A stretch of DNA of 64,000 nucleotides from contig CP034986.1 in the NCBI GenBank assembly GCA_004026145.2, positions 7,184,929-7,248,928 of the forward strand, given 5' to 3'. Origin of the DNA: Takifugu bimaculatus. Lineage: Eukaryota; Chordata; Actinopteri; Tetraodontiformes; Tetraodontidae. The position numbers and the translations under genes were made by a program. Positions 12,701-24,000 of this stretch are shown piece by piece; the stretch's first letter is position 1, and each line of letters opens with the position of its first letter. The notes below the pieces were generated by a model. The model worked only from the letters and a program-made list of their open reading frames with translations, was not told the DNA's origin and did no database searches.

Positions 12701-12824
12701 AGACAGAGGAGCAGCTCCTCTTTGGAGCCAAAATGGAAGACCAGTGCCTCAGAGCCGTGCTGTGGCAGGACATGTCAGTCAACCTGGCGTCAACGCTGTT
12801 GCACCAGCTGTCTGGTACAGCACG

Positions 12825-12878
<54 letters not shown>

Positions 12879-14653
12879 GTTTTTGAATTAAATAATGGAT
12901 CAGATGAGCCCGTTTACACCTAATGATTTCTCCTTGAGCAGAGCGGGTCAGTAAATCCAGCAACCGTCTGGTGGACAGGACCACACCGCCAGTCCGAAGC
13001 AGGTAACCCCACCCCCCGGCGTCGCTCGGCAACCGCCTCTGACCTCTGACCCCTGACTTTGTTCTGACTGCCCTGTGTGTTTCTCCTCATGTAGTCCGGT
13101 TTTGAAGGTGAAGGCGGAACCGCTCCCGAGCTCCCAGGAAGCTCCACACGGTAATAAACCACACGCACGCGACAGATGGCGCGAGACAGATGACAGAGGC
13201 TCTTCATGACAGGACAGAACGCTGATCAGCGTCACAGATTCACACCGAGGATGACAATGTTGGCCCGGGTGGAAGAATTAAAGGAGCCATCTTTGGGATG
13301 TGCTGGAAGCAAAGCACTTCACCAAGTCACGATAGAGTTTTAAGGCGCTTGGGTCCAATTACAGTCGAGAATCGATGTACAGCAGAACACAGCGGGAGGC
13401 AAACAAGGAAGCGAATAAATGTGTTGTATATTTTAGACTTAAGAAAAGCTCTTTTTCACCTACTGATCCGGTTAATGCAGCCACCAATTTGCCCGCAGCT
13501 AAAGTTTTACTGGGTCTGATGGTTGTCCCCCCCCCCCCCACAGAAACCAGCAGAGACCAGCCTACAGGCCGCTCCTACTTCTACAGGTAACACCAACACA
13601 TAGACGGACGTCGATGCAAAGCTAGCTCCAAAGATTAGCTGTTATTTGCATATTTAAGAGCGACGGCAGTATTTCTTTAGGTATGTTCAAAAACACCCCT
13701 TTGTTATCATCGTGCCCGCACGTCCAGGTGTCACGTATGCGGGTTCGAGACGGACGGGCGAGGCCTTTTCCAGGGTCACATGACGGAACACCGCCAGTGG
13801 GAGCGCGACTCCTTCTCGCTGCACTGCTGCGCGTGCGACCACTTGACCAATCAGGAGGCAGAGATGAGGGCTCACGTTGACAGGCACGTACAGGGAACCG
13901 TGGCGGCGGTCGAGGCGACGAGGTGAGGGCAACAGTGGCGCCGCCGCGTTTTCGCTTGTGTCTGCGCGCCTCGTTAACCCGTCCGTCCCCCTCCCGACTC
14001 CCAGGTACCCCATCACCTTGTCTTCCGCTACCTCCAGCAGCACCCTCTCAGTTGCCGTGGCAACCCAGCCGGAGAATAGCACCTCCGAGCATCGCTGCCG
14101 CATCTGCCAGAGGTCGTTTCCAGGGCAACAGGAGCTGCTGGTTCACTTCCAGGGTCATCGCCAAGGCAACCAGTACAGGTGCGACCGGTGCGGCCACCTG
14201 ACACGGACAGCCAACAAGCTGGTGGAACACGTGCGCGTGCACACCGGGGAGAGGCCGTTCACCTGCGACCTGTGCCCCTATAGCGCCAAGCGGCGGGACA
14301 GTCTGCGCCTGCACTGCAAGGTCAAGCACGGTGGAGACGTGCACACGTACCGCTCGTACGTGCACGCAGACAATCAGCGCTCTAACAAACACGTTCAGCG
14401 GCTGCACACGCCGTCGAGTGCGCACACGGCCGCTCTGTCGCCTTCCTCCATCCCCACTTTTCATCCCGCGCTCTCTGACCGGGCGGGATGGAGGGATTTG
14501 TCTCCACTCCTCCCCATCACCACGCTAATTTCTCTGAAACCCCGCTGCCCTTCCTCCGCCACCTCCTCCTCCTCCTCCTCTCCCCCCGCCTCTTCGTCTT
14601 CCTCCTCCAAACACTTTTTTCTCGGGTACCTGGGTCTGACAACCTCTGTGTAA
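9753..14653 (+). CDS. znf827: Zinc finger protein 827-like, short form with five C2H2 fingers
   Basis: ZNF827 is a nuclear zinc-finger protein that recruits NuRD. Exons: 9753-9797 (MPRTAPPPPP start, tentative), about 11267-11513, 11716-12036, 12119-12814, 12942-13002, 13095-13150, 13544-13586, 13728-13922 and 14005-14653. From 11716 on the phases close exactly (673 codons plus two bases). Family hallmarks are repeats of the type LFSPDVSTKMASDLLIRLS and QDMSVNLASTLLHQLSERVS, and the acidic K-x-E segments AIKEEEEPVEV and KVKAEP. There are five C2H2 fingers: CHVCGF...HMTEH, CCAC...HVDRH, CRIC...HFQGH, CDRC...HVRVH and CDLC...HCKVKH, with a TGERP linker before the last. Exon 12119-12814 holds a tandem K-M-E-D repeat array. 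The N-terminal finger cluster and the central finger pair expected of mammalian ZNF827 are not seen, and the start lacks the RRK motif. Exon 1 and the start of the second exon are uncertain. It could be a divergent paralogue. Confidence 0.8.
10578..10593. repeat. Poly-C run, 16 bp
   Basis: An uninterrupted C run in the first intron of the znf827-like gene. Similar C or G runs recur across the window. Confidence 0.95.
10850..11020. repeat. Polypyrimidine (CT-rich) tract
   Basis: A CT-rich stretch of about 170 bp upstream of the second znf827-like coding exon. Long open frames through it on both strands are low-complexity artefacts. An acceptor-like CCTTGTTCAG ends at 11030 and is followed by a V-S-R reading, but no good donor follows, so I did not call an exon there. 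Confidence 0.6.
11521..11558. repeat. Poly-C followed by (CA)n microsatellite
   Basis: Ten C residues then a CA tract, starting seven bases downstream of the donor at 11514 in the znf827-like gene. Confidence 0.95.
12829..12876. repeat. (CA)n microsatellite in znf827-like intron
   Basis: A CA tract of about 48 bp lies 14 bp after the donor at 12815. It occupies a large part of the 127-bp intron between the exons ending at 12814 and starting at 12942. Confidence 0.95.
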
Positions 14654-17600
14654 ATGCTTTTTTTTCCTCGCTCCTCTACGTGACGTAAAGCTCTATAAGG
14701 TATCCGAGGCACTGTCGCTCCACACTATTTACGAGAATGTCAGCCGCTACTGTTATGCTAAATGCACTGAAACCACACAGATACAAATCCTTATGAATTT
14801 ATTCCCTTTTCTTTGCGTTATGCTTGTGGTTTTCTCTGCATTCTTGCCTGCTTTAATCATATACTCACTGAACTCTTAGGTATTTAACCGTGTATTTATT
14901 GCCCGCCTGGTCCTTCTGAAGCCCTGCACTTAGAAAATCCCCCAGCCTCTCATTTTATGCACAAGACACTTTACAGGAAGACGCGTTTGCTGACCTTTTC
15001 ACTACGGAAACCATGGGGCCATCGCTGAAATTTCATGTTTCACAAAATGCATTTTTATAAAGAGTGGTTTGGAAATGGGTTTCTACGGCTACCGTGTATG
15101 TGAATGTTTTTGGCTGAACGCTAACGTGCTCTCACGCAGCCTGTTGCGCCTTCACGATGACTCTATATCCCTCAGCGGTGGGCAAACTTCAGCGTCCTCC
15201 CCCCAGTTAAGAGATTTAATTAGCTTCTGATGCAGATATCCTCAACATCTTAATGAGGTAAGACACCCGAGGAGAGACATTCCTTGTTTTTGCGTATGCG
15301 TAGCTATCGATCCACGCGGCTTTTTTTTATTTAAGTAAAATAGTCAAGACCAGTCTTGCGTATTATTTGAAACAAAGAGAATGTTTTGCATGGATTCGCT
15401 CTTTGACTTTTGTGGAATTTTGCAAGTGCAAGCTTTCTGAAGGATATTGCTATTTCTGATATTTGTGTTGTATATTCTCGATGATGTATTTGTGTTTGCG
15501 TAACCATGCGGGCCGAAGAAGAAATTTCTCAATTACACATTGCACTACACGGTGACACAACGGGCCATTTTAGTAAACGTGGGCTCTTTTTTAAACACAG
15601 AACCTAAGACTTTGTCACTTTCAGCTTGTTTTGTCCAATCCATACCGAGGCCTGATGTCACTTCCTGTTCGGGTGGGTGGAGCAGAAGTGGACAGGACAG
15701 AGTACAGATGAATTTTCTCTCACCTGTATAAATTAAGAAGAGTTTCACCTTGAAAAACAGAGCGATTGACCTTTGTCTCAGTGACAACTGTGATGCCATT
15801 CAGGTCTGGTTTATGTCACAGCGACAGAGCACCGGTTACAGAAGCTGTTGCTAGGCTACGTGTAATGTCCTCTGTATCAAGACGTAAAATACCTCATAAA
15901 AAAATCGCCCAGTTCAACTTAAAGAATAAAAGAAGCCAATGCTAACATCTTTGAGCTCCTGCTGTCTCTCCTCGCGCTAAGATCATTCGTTACGTTTTAG
16001 AGACCTTCCACAAGTCTACGAAGTAAATTAATTTATGTTTAGCTCCATTTTAGCATCATTGTTTTAGCAACATTGTTTGTTGTACAATTTGTACACTCCT
16101 ATTGTATATTATAGCTGAGAGCGCTGTAAAAACACTCGAGAGCTCCTAGAAGGTCAAACTAAAATATCTCAGTAGCCCTCTGGTGGCGGTCTGTGGTATT
16201 ACTCATAAATCTTCATTTAATTTGGTTTTAATTGGTAATGAGGCACTCGCAACCGCTCTTGTGTATCTGCTTTTTTCCCCTCTTGTTTTGTACGAAACTC
16301 ATCTTCCTGTTAAACACATTGAATTCCAAATCCAAACTCCAGCTTCGTCAGTGGTGCTATCAGAACTCGCTCGAGTGTCACCATAAATCAGAGGGAGATG
16401 CACGACACACAAGATTCGACCCGCTTCAGACTGTATTCTGATGTGGCTTCGTTATTTTTCCTTTTTAAATTTCCCTCTCCTGTGTCCTGTCACAATTTGC
16501 TGCTGTGATGATCAATAAAGGCTAATTTGGTCTAACTCACACCTCGTCTGTGCTCACATGCCCTCGAGATCGCGTTGCGACGCCAGCGCATGGATCCGAG
16601 TGGCGGCTGCAGTATCTGCTGCTGGTACTGTAACCAAGGTTGGCTGGATACAAAATTCAGTCTGATTTCAGAAAACAGCAAAATTGAATCGAAGTGCTGC
16701 TCTAGATGGAGGAGAATCAGGGATGAAGGTCACATATCACACTTACCAAATGAGTAGGAGGATAAGTGTCAATTGCCATGGGTCTTGTCCCCTCCTCTGT
16801 GGTTGCCACGGTTACCTGGCATGTTGTAGGTCTCCATGGTGGCAAGCAGGATGCCTGCCCATTGGCTGGGAGCAACTCCGGGCTCGGCGAATCACCGGGC
16901 GAAGCCTCGCAGAGGCTCCGGGAGGGCGCAGGAACACGTGCGCGCAAAGGTCATTGTTGGATTTGGTAGCTGGCCTCAGAAGGTGTGATGGTGGAAGAGG
17001 AGGAGGTGAAGAGCAGAATGAGAGGAGATGAAAAAGAGGTCACGGACGTGATTCGTCACGCCTTTTCCCAGCCGAGCGCACGGGGCTGAAGTGACAGTTA
17101 CCTGCTGAGGAAGTGGACGCCATAGCAGAAGGGCGAGCATTAGAAGTGCACGGCTAGAGCGCTCACTTTTTCTCACAATGAAAAGGAATCATCCTAAAGA
17201 TGGACGCGAGAGCCAAAAGTGAGGTCAAAGCATCTCGGTGGCCCTCTGGTGGCTGATTGCAGTAATGCAGCCCTGCCGGTCGCCGTCACACTTATGTCAA
17301 AGTGTGAGTGTGTAGGAATAGTGTAGTTATTTGGCAGCAAAATGACACCACCATTTTAAGATGGCGCCCATGCCGTGGATGCTTTAGCAGAGGGTTGATG
17401 GGTAGGATGAACATTTCACTAAAAGCCATAGATATGAGCGTTATGGTAGTGCTAATTAGAAATGAGATTAGAAGGGTCGGTATTTATCATCCGAGGTTCA
17501 TAAAAATCTACCAAACATGTTTTCAAATGGAGCTCATGTGACCCTGGCTGTACAGGTTCTTTTTTTCCTGTACTGGACTGACTGAGCTCCGATCGGATCA

Positions 17601-18180
17601 GGTTGTTAGCCTGCAAACACCCTCACTTCCTCACTGAAACGGGATGAAAATCAATAACTGCTACACATGACAGGAAGAGATACCGGAGCCACAGAGGTCT
17701 GGAAGTGGAAAGGAAGGGAGGAGGCTGCGTGTCTAGGATGATGATGACCATCAGGAAAAGACCATTGGAGCAGAAAGGTTCGGAGTAAAATTGAATTTAT
17801 TTTAGTGTGAGAAGTTGAAAACTGAGAGAATTCGTTTCCCCCTCAACAATATGTATAAATCGCACATGCTTAAGTGACTGTTGCCTGTACATTTAAATAA
17901 CTTTTATATTGACTACCTACCACGATTTCCCTCATTAGCAACTCTTTATGCACCAGGTTTGACAAGGCCTGCTCGCAGTGGGCGTGGTCTTTCGTTCCTG
18001 CTATCCACCACGTGGCTCAGGTTTTCGCGGGATTTCCCCATTCCTCGTGGCATAACTCCGCCTTAAAAATTAAACAGAAATATTCCGAAAAGTTTTTTTT
18101 TTAAATGGTCTATTTCATCTTAAATAAAACATACACGTTTTACTGAGTTTGTTTAGTTTCCGTAGGCGAAATACTGAGGG
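14654..18180. other. znf827-like 3' UTR and intergenic DNA; no gene seen
   Basis: No conserved coding exon is visible. The first AATAAA after the stop is at 15925-15930, with another at about 16512-16517. Two related elements of about 50 bp, each built on GCCCTCTGGTGGC, lie at about 16152-16200 and 17222-17272. In mammals SMAD1 and MMAA lie between OTUD4 and ZNF827. Neither is present here. Confidence 0.5.
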
Positions 18181-18579
18181 GGCGGGATGAGGAGGAAAAA
18201 TAACTTTATTTTGATAAGAAACCGGAAGTGCCCAAATTGGCGTATGAGACTTGACGACGTAGAGGAAGAAGTAGGCGTGTTTCGTTCTTAGCCTGTCGGC
18301 TAACTAGCTAAAGTTGATAACAGTACTTTCACTTATGACAGTAAGCGAAACCTTTCCTGGGTTGCACACCGCTTTATTGGAAAACGAAACTAGAATCAGC
18401 GTTGCTGTTTTAAGGCTCTTTGCGTCATAAATGTAGCTGTTAAGATCTCTTTCGGGCGATACTGGCAACTTATAGCGGTTGCCGTTAAGAAAAATATATT
18501 CAATTGCTAACCCGCAAAACGTCAAGTACGTAGGTAGCGCTGGTTCGCCCGCTAGCTTTAACGGCTAGGCTGCGCTAGC
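18181..18579 (+). promoter_or_regulatory. otud4: otud4 promoter and 5' UTR
   Basis: A perfect ETS-family site (ACCGGAAGTG, 18221-18230) lies about 350 bp upstream of the otud4 ATG in GC- and CpG-enriched sequence, as is usual for TATA-less housekeeping promoters. A start site near 18230-18300 is likely but is not resolved by the sequence. Confidence 0.5.
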
Positions 18580-20983
18580 ATGGACGGTGGCGGAAGCATC
18601 CAAAGTAATGAGAGAGCGGCAGAGAAACTGATGGATGACTACTTGAAATCCATCGGTCTGCTTCGGAAGAAGGTTGCTAAGGACGGGTCTTGTTTGTTCC
18701 GGGCCGTTGCCGAGCAGGTAAGTTGACAGCATTTGAGGAATAAAGTTTTTAACTAGCCTAAATGGACGCAGGTGATGAGCGGGGTTGGTCAGCTTGCTGT
18801 GTTGATGCACAGCAGACAGTCCCGGGAAGCCAGAATAAAGCAGATTAAACGACCTCAGAATTCTTCTGCAAATACTATTGTGTTATACGAAATGTTTGTC
18901 ATCCGCCAACATTTTGTACAAATTAAACTCAACCCTTGTTGCCCTAACTACTATTACGTCATGCCACTGTGTTGACGTCATATGAGCTCATTATCCATGT
19001 GGATCTGTTGATCCAGGTGCTGCACTGCCAAAGCCACCATACTGCGGTTCGGGCCAAGTGCGTGGAGTTCCTGAAGAAGAACAAGGAGCATTATGAGGCG
19101 GTACGCACCCTCGGTCAATGAATTACAAACTTGCCCAATACTTTTGTTTTTGTTTCATTTCAGCCTAAATGATTTCTGCTTTGCTATTTTGGGATTCCTC
19201 TTTTGTCTCTTTGTTACCTCTGCTGCAGTTTGTTGAAGGGGACTTTGAGGCGTACCTGTCCAAGCTTCAGGACCCACAGGTAAGGCAACAGTGGAGCCAT
19301 AACTGGGATAACTGGGCGCCTCCCGCTGAAGTACCAGTTCAGTAACTCCGGTGGTGGTTTTGTTTTTCAGCACTGGGTGGGAGAAGTGGAGATCAACGCG
19401 CTGGCTGCCATGTACAAGTATGCACATCCATCAATCTAACTTTAGTCACATTGACCAGCCCATAAACTGACAGTGTTTAATTGTATTTATCACTCACACG
19501 CAGGTTATTATTATTACTATGACTAATATGTTTGTTGACAACCCTTTTCTAGGAGGGACTTTCTCATCTTCCAGGAACCTGGCAAACCAGCCGTCAACAT
19601 CACCGACAAAAACTTCCCAGATAAGGTCGGAGTGTTTTTGATTTAACAGCTCATTCAGAGTTAACCCCATTTTGTAATATGTGTTCCCTGTTTCGCCAAC
19701 TAACGAACCAATTAAAAAGAGCAGCAGGTTCAGTTTTCGATGCTGTTTCAGACTCGTCATCTGTCATTTTTTTTCCAGGTTCTGCTGTGTTTTATGAACG
19801 GGAACCACTATGACAGCGTTTACCCCATCAGCCGGATCAAGGCTGCCGGCGTGTGCCAGTGTGAGTGTCCGAGGTCAAACACATCAATGGACGCGCATAC
19901 ACTGATTTATACTCCAAAGATGAAGATGTGAACAATATTTCAAGCACGCCCAACTCGGGCGATGGCCATTTTAACTGGGACCAAATGTGTTCCCGTGTTC
20001 CTCCACCTGCAGCTATCCTGTACGAGCTCCTGTATGACCGCGTGTTTAAAGTAGACCAGGGCGTTCTGGGGGTGTGCCAGCGGGTCCCTCGTTCCACCGA
20101 CTTGCTGAGCGACGACAACATGGCCTTCTGCGGCAGCAGCGAGGACTCCGACCCGGACACCGGCGCGGCAGTCTGGTAGGAAAACCCGTAGTTTAGACTC
20201 TGGACGTGCGTTTGGATCATCTTTAACATATGTTGACGCTTCTCCTGATGCAGGGTAGAGAGTGAAACCACGACAACAGTGAAACACAACAAGGTATCCC
20301 ACACACACGGGTTTTCCCTGAGTAATCCCCCTCGGCTACATTATAGTTTGATTTTATCGTCTGCGTGTTTCCAGGGTCGTGGGCGGCGTGGCCTTCTGCC
20401 CGAGAGGGTGAGGCGTTCACTGAACCCGACGCTTTACAGAAACATAGAGTACGACGTCTGGCAGAAGACCAAGAGAGGTGAGATGAACGGGAGAATCTGG
20501 AGTAGCTGCGCCAGATTAAATACCTGCATCCCAAAATAAACCTGCTTTTATTGCAGCACAACAGAAAAAGGACTACTGCATCGCAGCCGGGATGCAGTTT
20601 GCTGTAGGAGACCAGTGTCAGGTCCGTGTCCCACATCTTTGCCCTCCTGGCGGGCTTAAAATCTTATGTTGGTGATGTGTCTTCATGTCTAACCGCGTCA
20701 ACCGGCAGGTTCGTCTCGATGGAAGTGGGCGGAGCTACAGCGCCACGGTGAAAGAGGTGCCTCCTGATAACGGCCCGGTCACGGTTCTGATAGAGGACCT
20801 GGGCAGGAAGTAAGTCCCAGTGAGGCTAGATTGACCTGCTGGAAGAGTGCATGCTCTGATGGCTCCAACATCCATGTCAGACAGGTGCCTTTGTGGAACC
20901 TGCGTCCTCCCAGTGACGAGAGCAGTTGGAAAACCGTGGGCGGACGAGACAGGAGGCTCAGCAACGGACACGGAGGTGATCCA

Positions 20984-21021
<38 letters not shown>

Positions 21022-24000
21022 TGAAAGCAACTGTACTGAATCGCTTTCCCTCCCATCAGAGTGGGAGGAGAGGGGTAAGGGCAGAGGCAGAGGGAAACAC
21101 ATCCCAGGATCCTCCACTGCCTCCCAGGTAGCAGCCGGCGGTTCCAGCGGGCGCGGCCAGAAGCACCAGCATTGGCCCCCACACTCCCCCAAAGAGGAGC
21201 AGGGAGGGGGCAAACCCAGCAGGTAGGTCCTTGTTGGGGCTTTATTTCAAGTTTAGCGGCCTCAGATGACCTCGGTGCTGTTTGATTTAGCTCACCGTGT
21301 GTTTGCAGAAAGCTCGCCAGCTCGGCGGAGCCTGCGTTCGGTCTGACAGAGGAGCAGCGTTTGGCCAGAGAGGAGGAGGAGATGACTGTTGCCTTGGTGG
21401 AGATCCAGCTCAGAGACGAGCACAGCTTCCCAGCCCTCGGGGTGAGCCGATAACGCGCGGCGGTTTAGACTCTCGCGTGCTCTCAAATCTGACTGGACTG
21501 GCACCAGTAAGCGGAACCTCTTCACAAAGCATTGTTGTAACGCAGGATTCTGTTTCTCCAACCCGGACGTGTCACCTCACACACACGTCGGTGTCTTATT
21601 GAGTCTGCGTCCCCGCACTTGTTGTGGTTGTCGGCGAGCGGTCCCGCTGGGTGGTTGTCGCTGTCGCGCTGTTCTGCTTTCGGTTTCACGTCACCTCCTG
21701 AGCTGATCTACATTCCGCGCCACGCGTGTCTTTCCCCCTTCAGACGCAGCCTCGTGCACAGAATGAAGCGGGGAGGAAGAAGGGAAGCGAGAAGCCGAAA
21801 TTCCAGAGGAACAAGACGGTGTGTAACTCATTTATTAGAGAGCGGATCTACGTTGGACGGACTTTAAGAGAATGTTCCCTCCTTTTTCAGAAGAGTCCGG
21901 TTGAAGACAACAGAGTGCCGTCCCCCTCCGAGGGCAAACACGCCAAATCTTCCACCTCGCCACTCGCAGACCCCCCCGGTGGCCCCTTCGTGGCTGCTAA
22001 ACAGTCTCCTGCTCCTGCAGATTCTGCTGCTAAGGCTGTTTCCTCGGAGCCGCCACTCATGTCCACCGTGGTTAAAACAGACCCACTTACCACCATGAAG
22101 GCTGCTGCACCCACTCCCCCCCCCTCCGCTGCTGCCCAGGGCGTTAAGCCTCCGGCGTCGGGCGGAGCCACAGCTCCAAAAGCCCCCCCGTGCACCACCT
22201 CCTCTCCACCTTCCTCTCTCAAACCATCTGCCTCTCCGCCTCTGTCTTCAGTGCCGGCTCCCATATTCATCGCTCCGGTCGCCCCCTCTCCCACCGCTGC
22301 ACACGGGTTTCTGCCCCCGGCCTCGCTCCCCCGCTGCTCCCCGACGCCCCCTACTCTCCCGTGTGCCCTCAGTCCCCACCCCTCCTCCTCCTCCTCCTCT
22401 GTTCGGACCGCCTCTTCATCCTCTGCGGCGCGACATGCTGCCCGTGTCCAGGAGGCGCCACCAGTCGCAGCACAAACTCCACGTAAGAAATTAGCTTCGT
22501 GCGTTTCCTGTTTCTGTGGCAGCAGACGACCAGAGGAAACCAGATGAAGCTAATCTGCCTGTTCTTTTCTTTCTGGTAGATGTTGGAGCTGCCCCGGTCA
22601 CCTCCCAGACCACCCAGAGCCAGGCTGCCAAAGCTGAGACTCACCACCAGGGCCTGGTCCAAACCCCGGTCGAGAAGCAGGTCCAGGCGGTGGCTCCACA
22701 GGACCAAGCTTTGCCTCCTCAGGTCCAATCCACTGTCCCCGAGTGCAGCCTCCCCCACACACAGCATGAGCCTCAGTTGAACTCTGAGGTGGACTCTACG
22801 CCCCACATCCCCCCACCTGTGGCCCAGGTGCAGGGTTTGCTCTCTGCCTCAGATGCTTCCTGCCCCCCTGAACAGCTGCACCAGCCCCCCCACCCCTCTC
22901 AGGTTCCACCTCCCTCCTTCCCTTTGCCCGAAGCCTCAGACCACCTCCTCTCCGAGACCTCCAGTGCGCCGATTCAAGCAGAAGCATCACTTCCTCCCAC
23001 CCAACCTCAGCCAGAATCTCCAGCTCCCCCTGCCTTCCAGCCCCAGCAGACTCACTCCTCTCACCCCTCTCACCCCTCTCACCCCTCTCACCCTCACCTA
23101 CCAACTATGCTTCCACCCTTCCAGTCTATCCCAGGAGCTGTTCCACTGCAGCAGCTGTCCCAGCTCTACCAGGACCCCCTGTATCCGGGCTTCCCCCAGG
23201 CTGAGAAGGGCGGCGTTGCAGTTACCCCACCGTGCTCCTCCAATAAGTCCGGGGACGACCTGCCCCAAGGTGAGCATTGAGGGCTTTCACCTGTGTCGGC
23301 ATCGTTCACCTGTACTCACACCAAGAACTTGTCTTTCTCTGCAGACATCAACATCCTGAGGTTTTTCTTTAACCTGGGCATCAAGGTGAGGTGCAAATAG
23401 CTGAAGTCTGTGCAGTCTAAAATCTGTAAACTGCATTAAACAAACTGTAACCGGGACTGATCAGAACTCTCCTCCACCCAGGCTTACTCCATGCCCATGT
23501 TTGCTCCCTACATCTACCTCTTACCCCTCCAGCATGCACACACGCTGCGACCCCAGTCTCCAGCTCCACACTACCCTCCATCTAACCCTCCTGCCAGGCA
23601 CCAGGAAGGGTACCCCCCATCTCAGTACCCTCCAGCTGCTTCCCTGCCACCCCAATATGATCAGGCTGCAGTCATGGAGTCCTCCCAGGTTGGGGAGATA
23701 TACAACCAGCCCACGTATCCTGTCACAGATGCTCCAGCCCAGTGCACCTCTGGCCCCGCCCCTGTGTGGGAACAGCATCAGATCCCCCCACCCACCAACG
23801 CTGCCTTTCCAGGGGGGTATCCCTGCACCTAACCAGCCATATTCGGTTCCCCGCCGCTTTCCTCCCGCCTACCACCCAGTCCCAGCACTCCCGCAATACC
23901 CTCCAGGTGCCCCCTCATACGCTCCCTCTTCGATGGGGTACCAGTCTCCACCCGCCCACGATGAACTGCAGGTGAACCAGGGGCCGCCGGAGCAGCAGGC

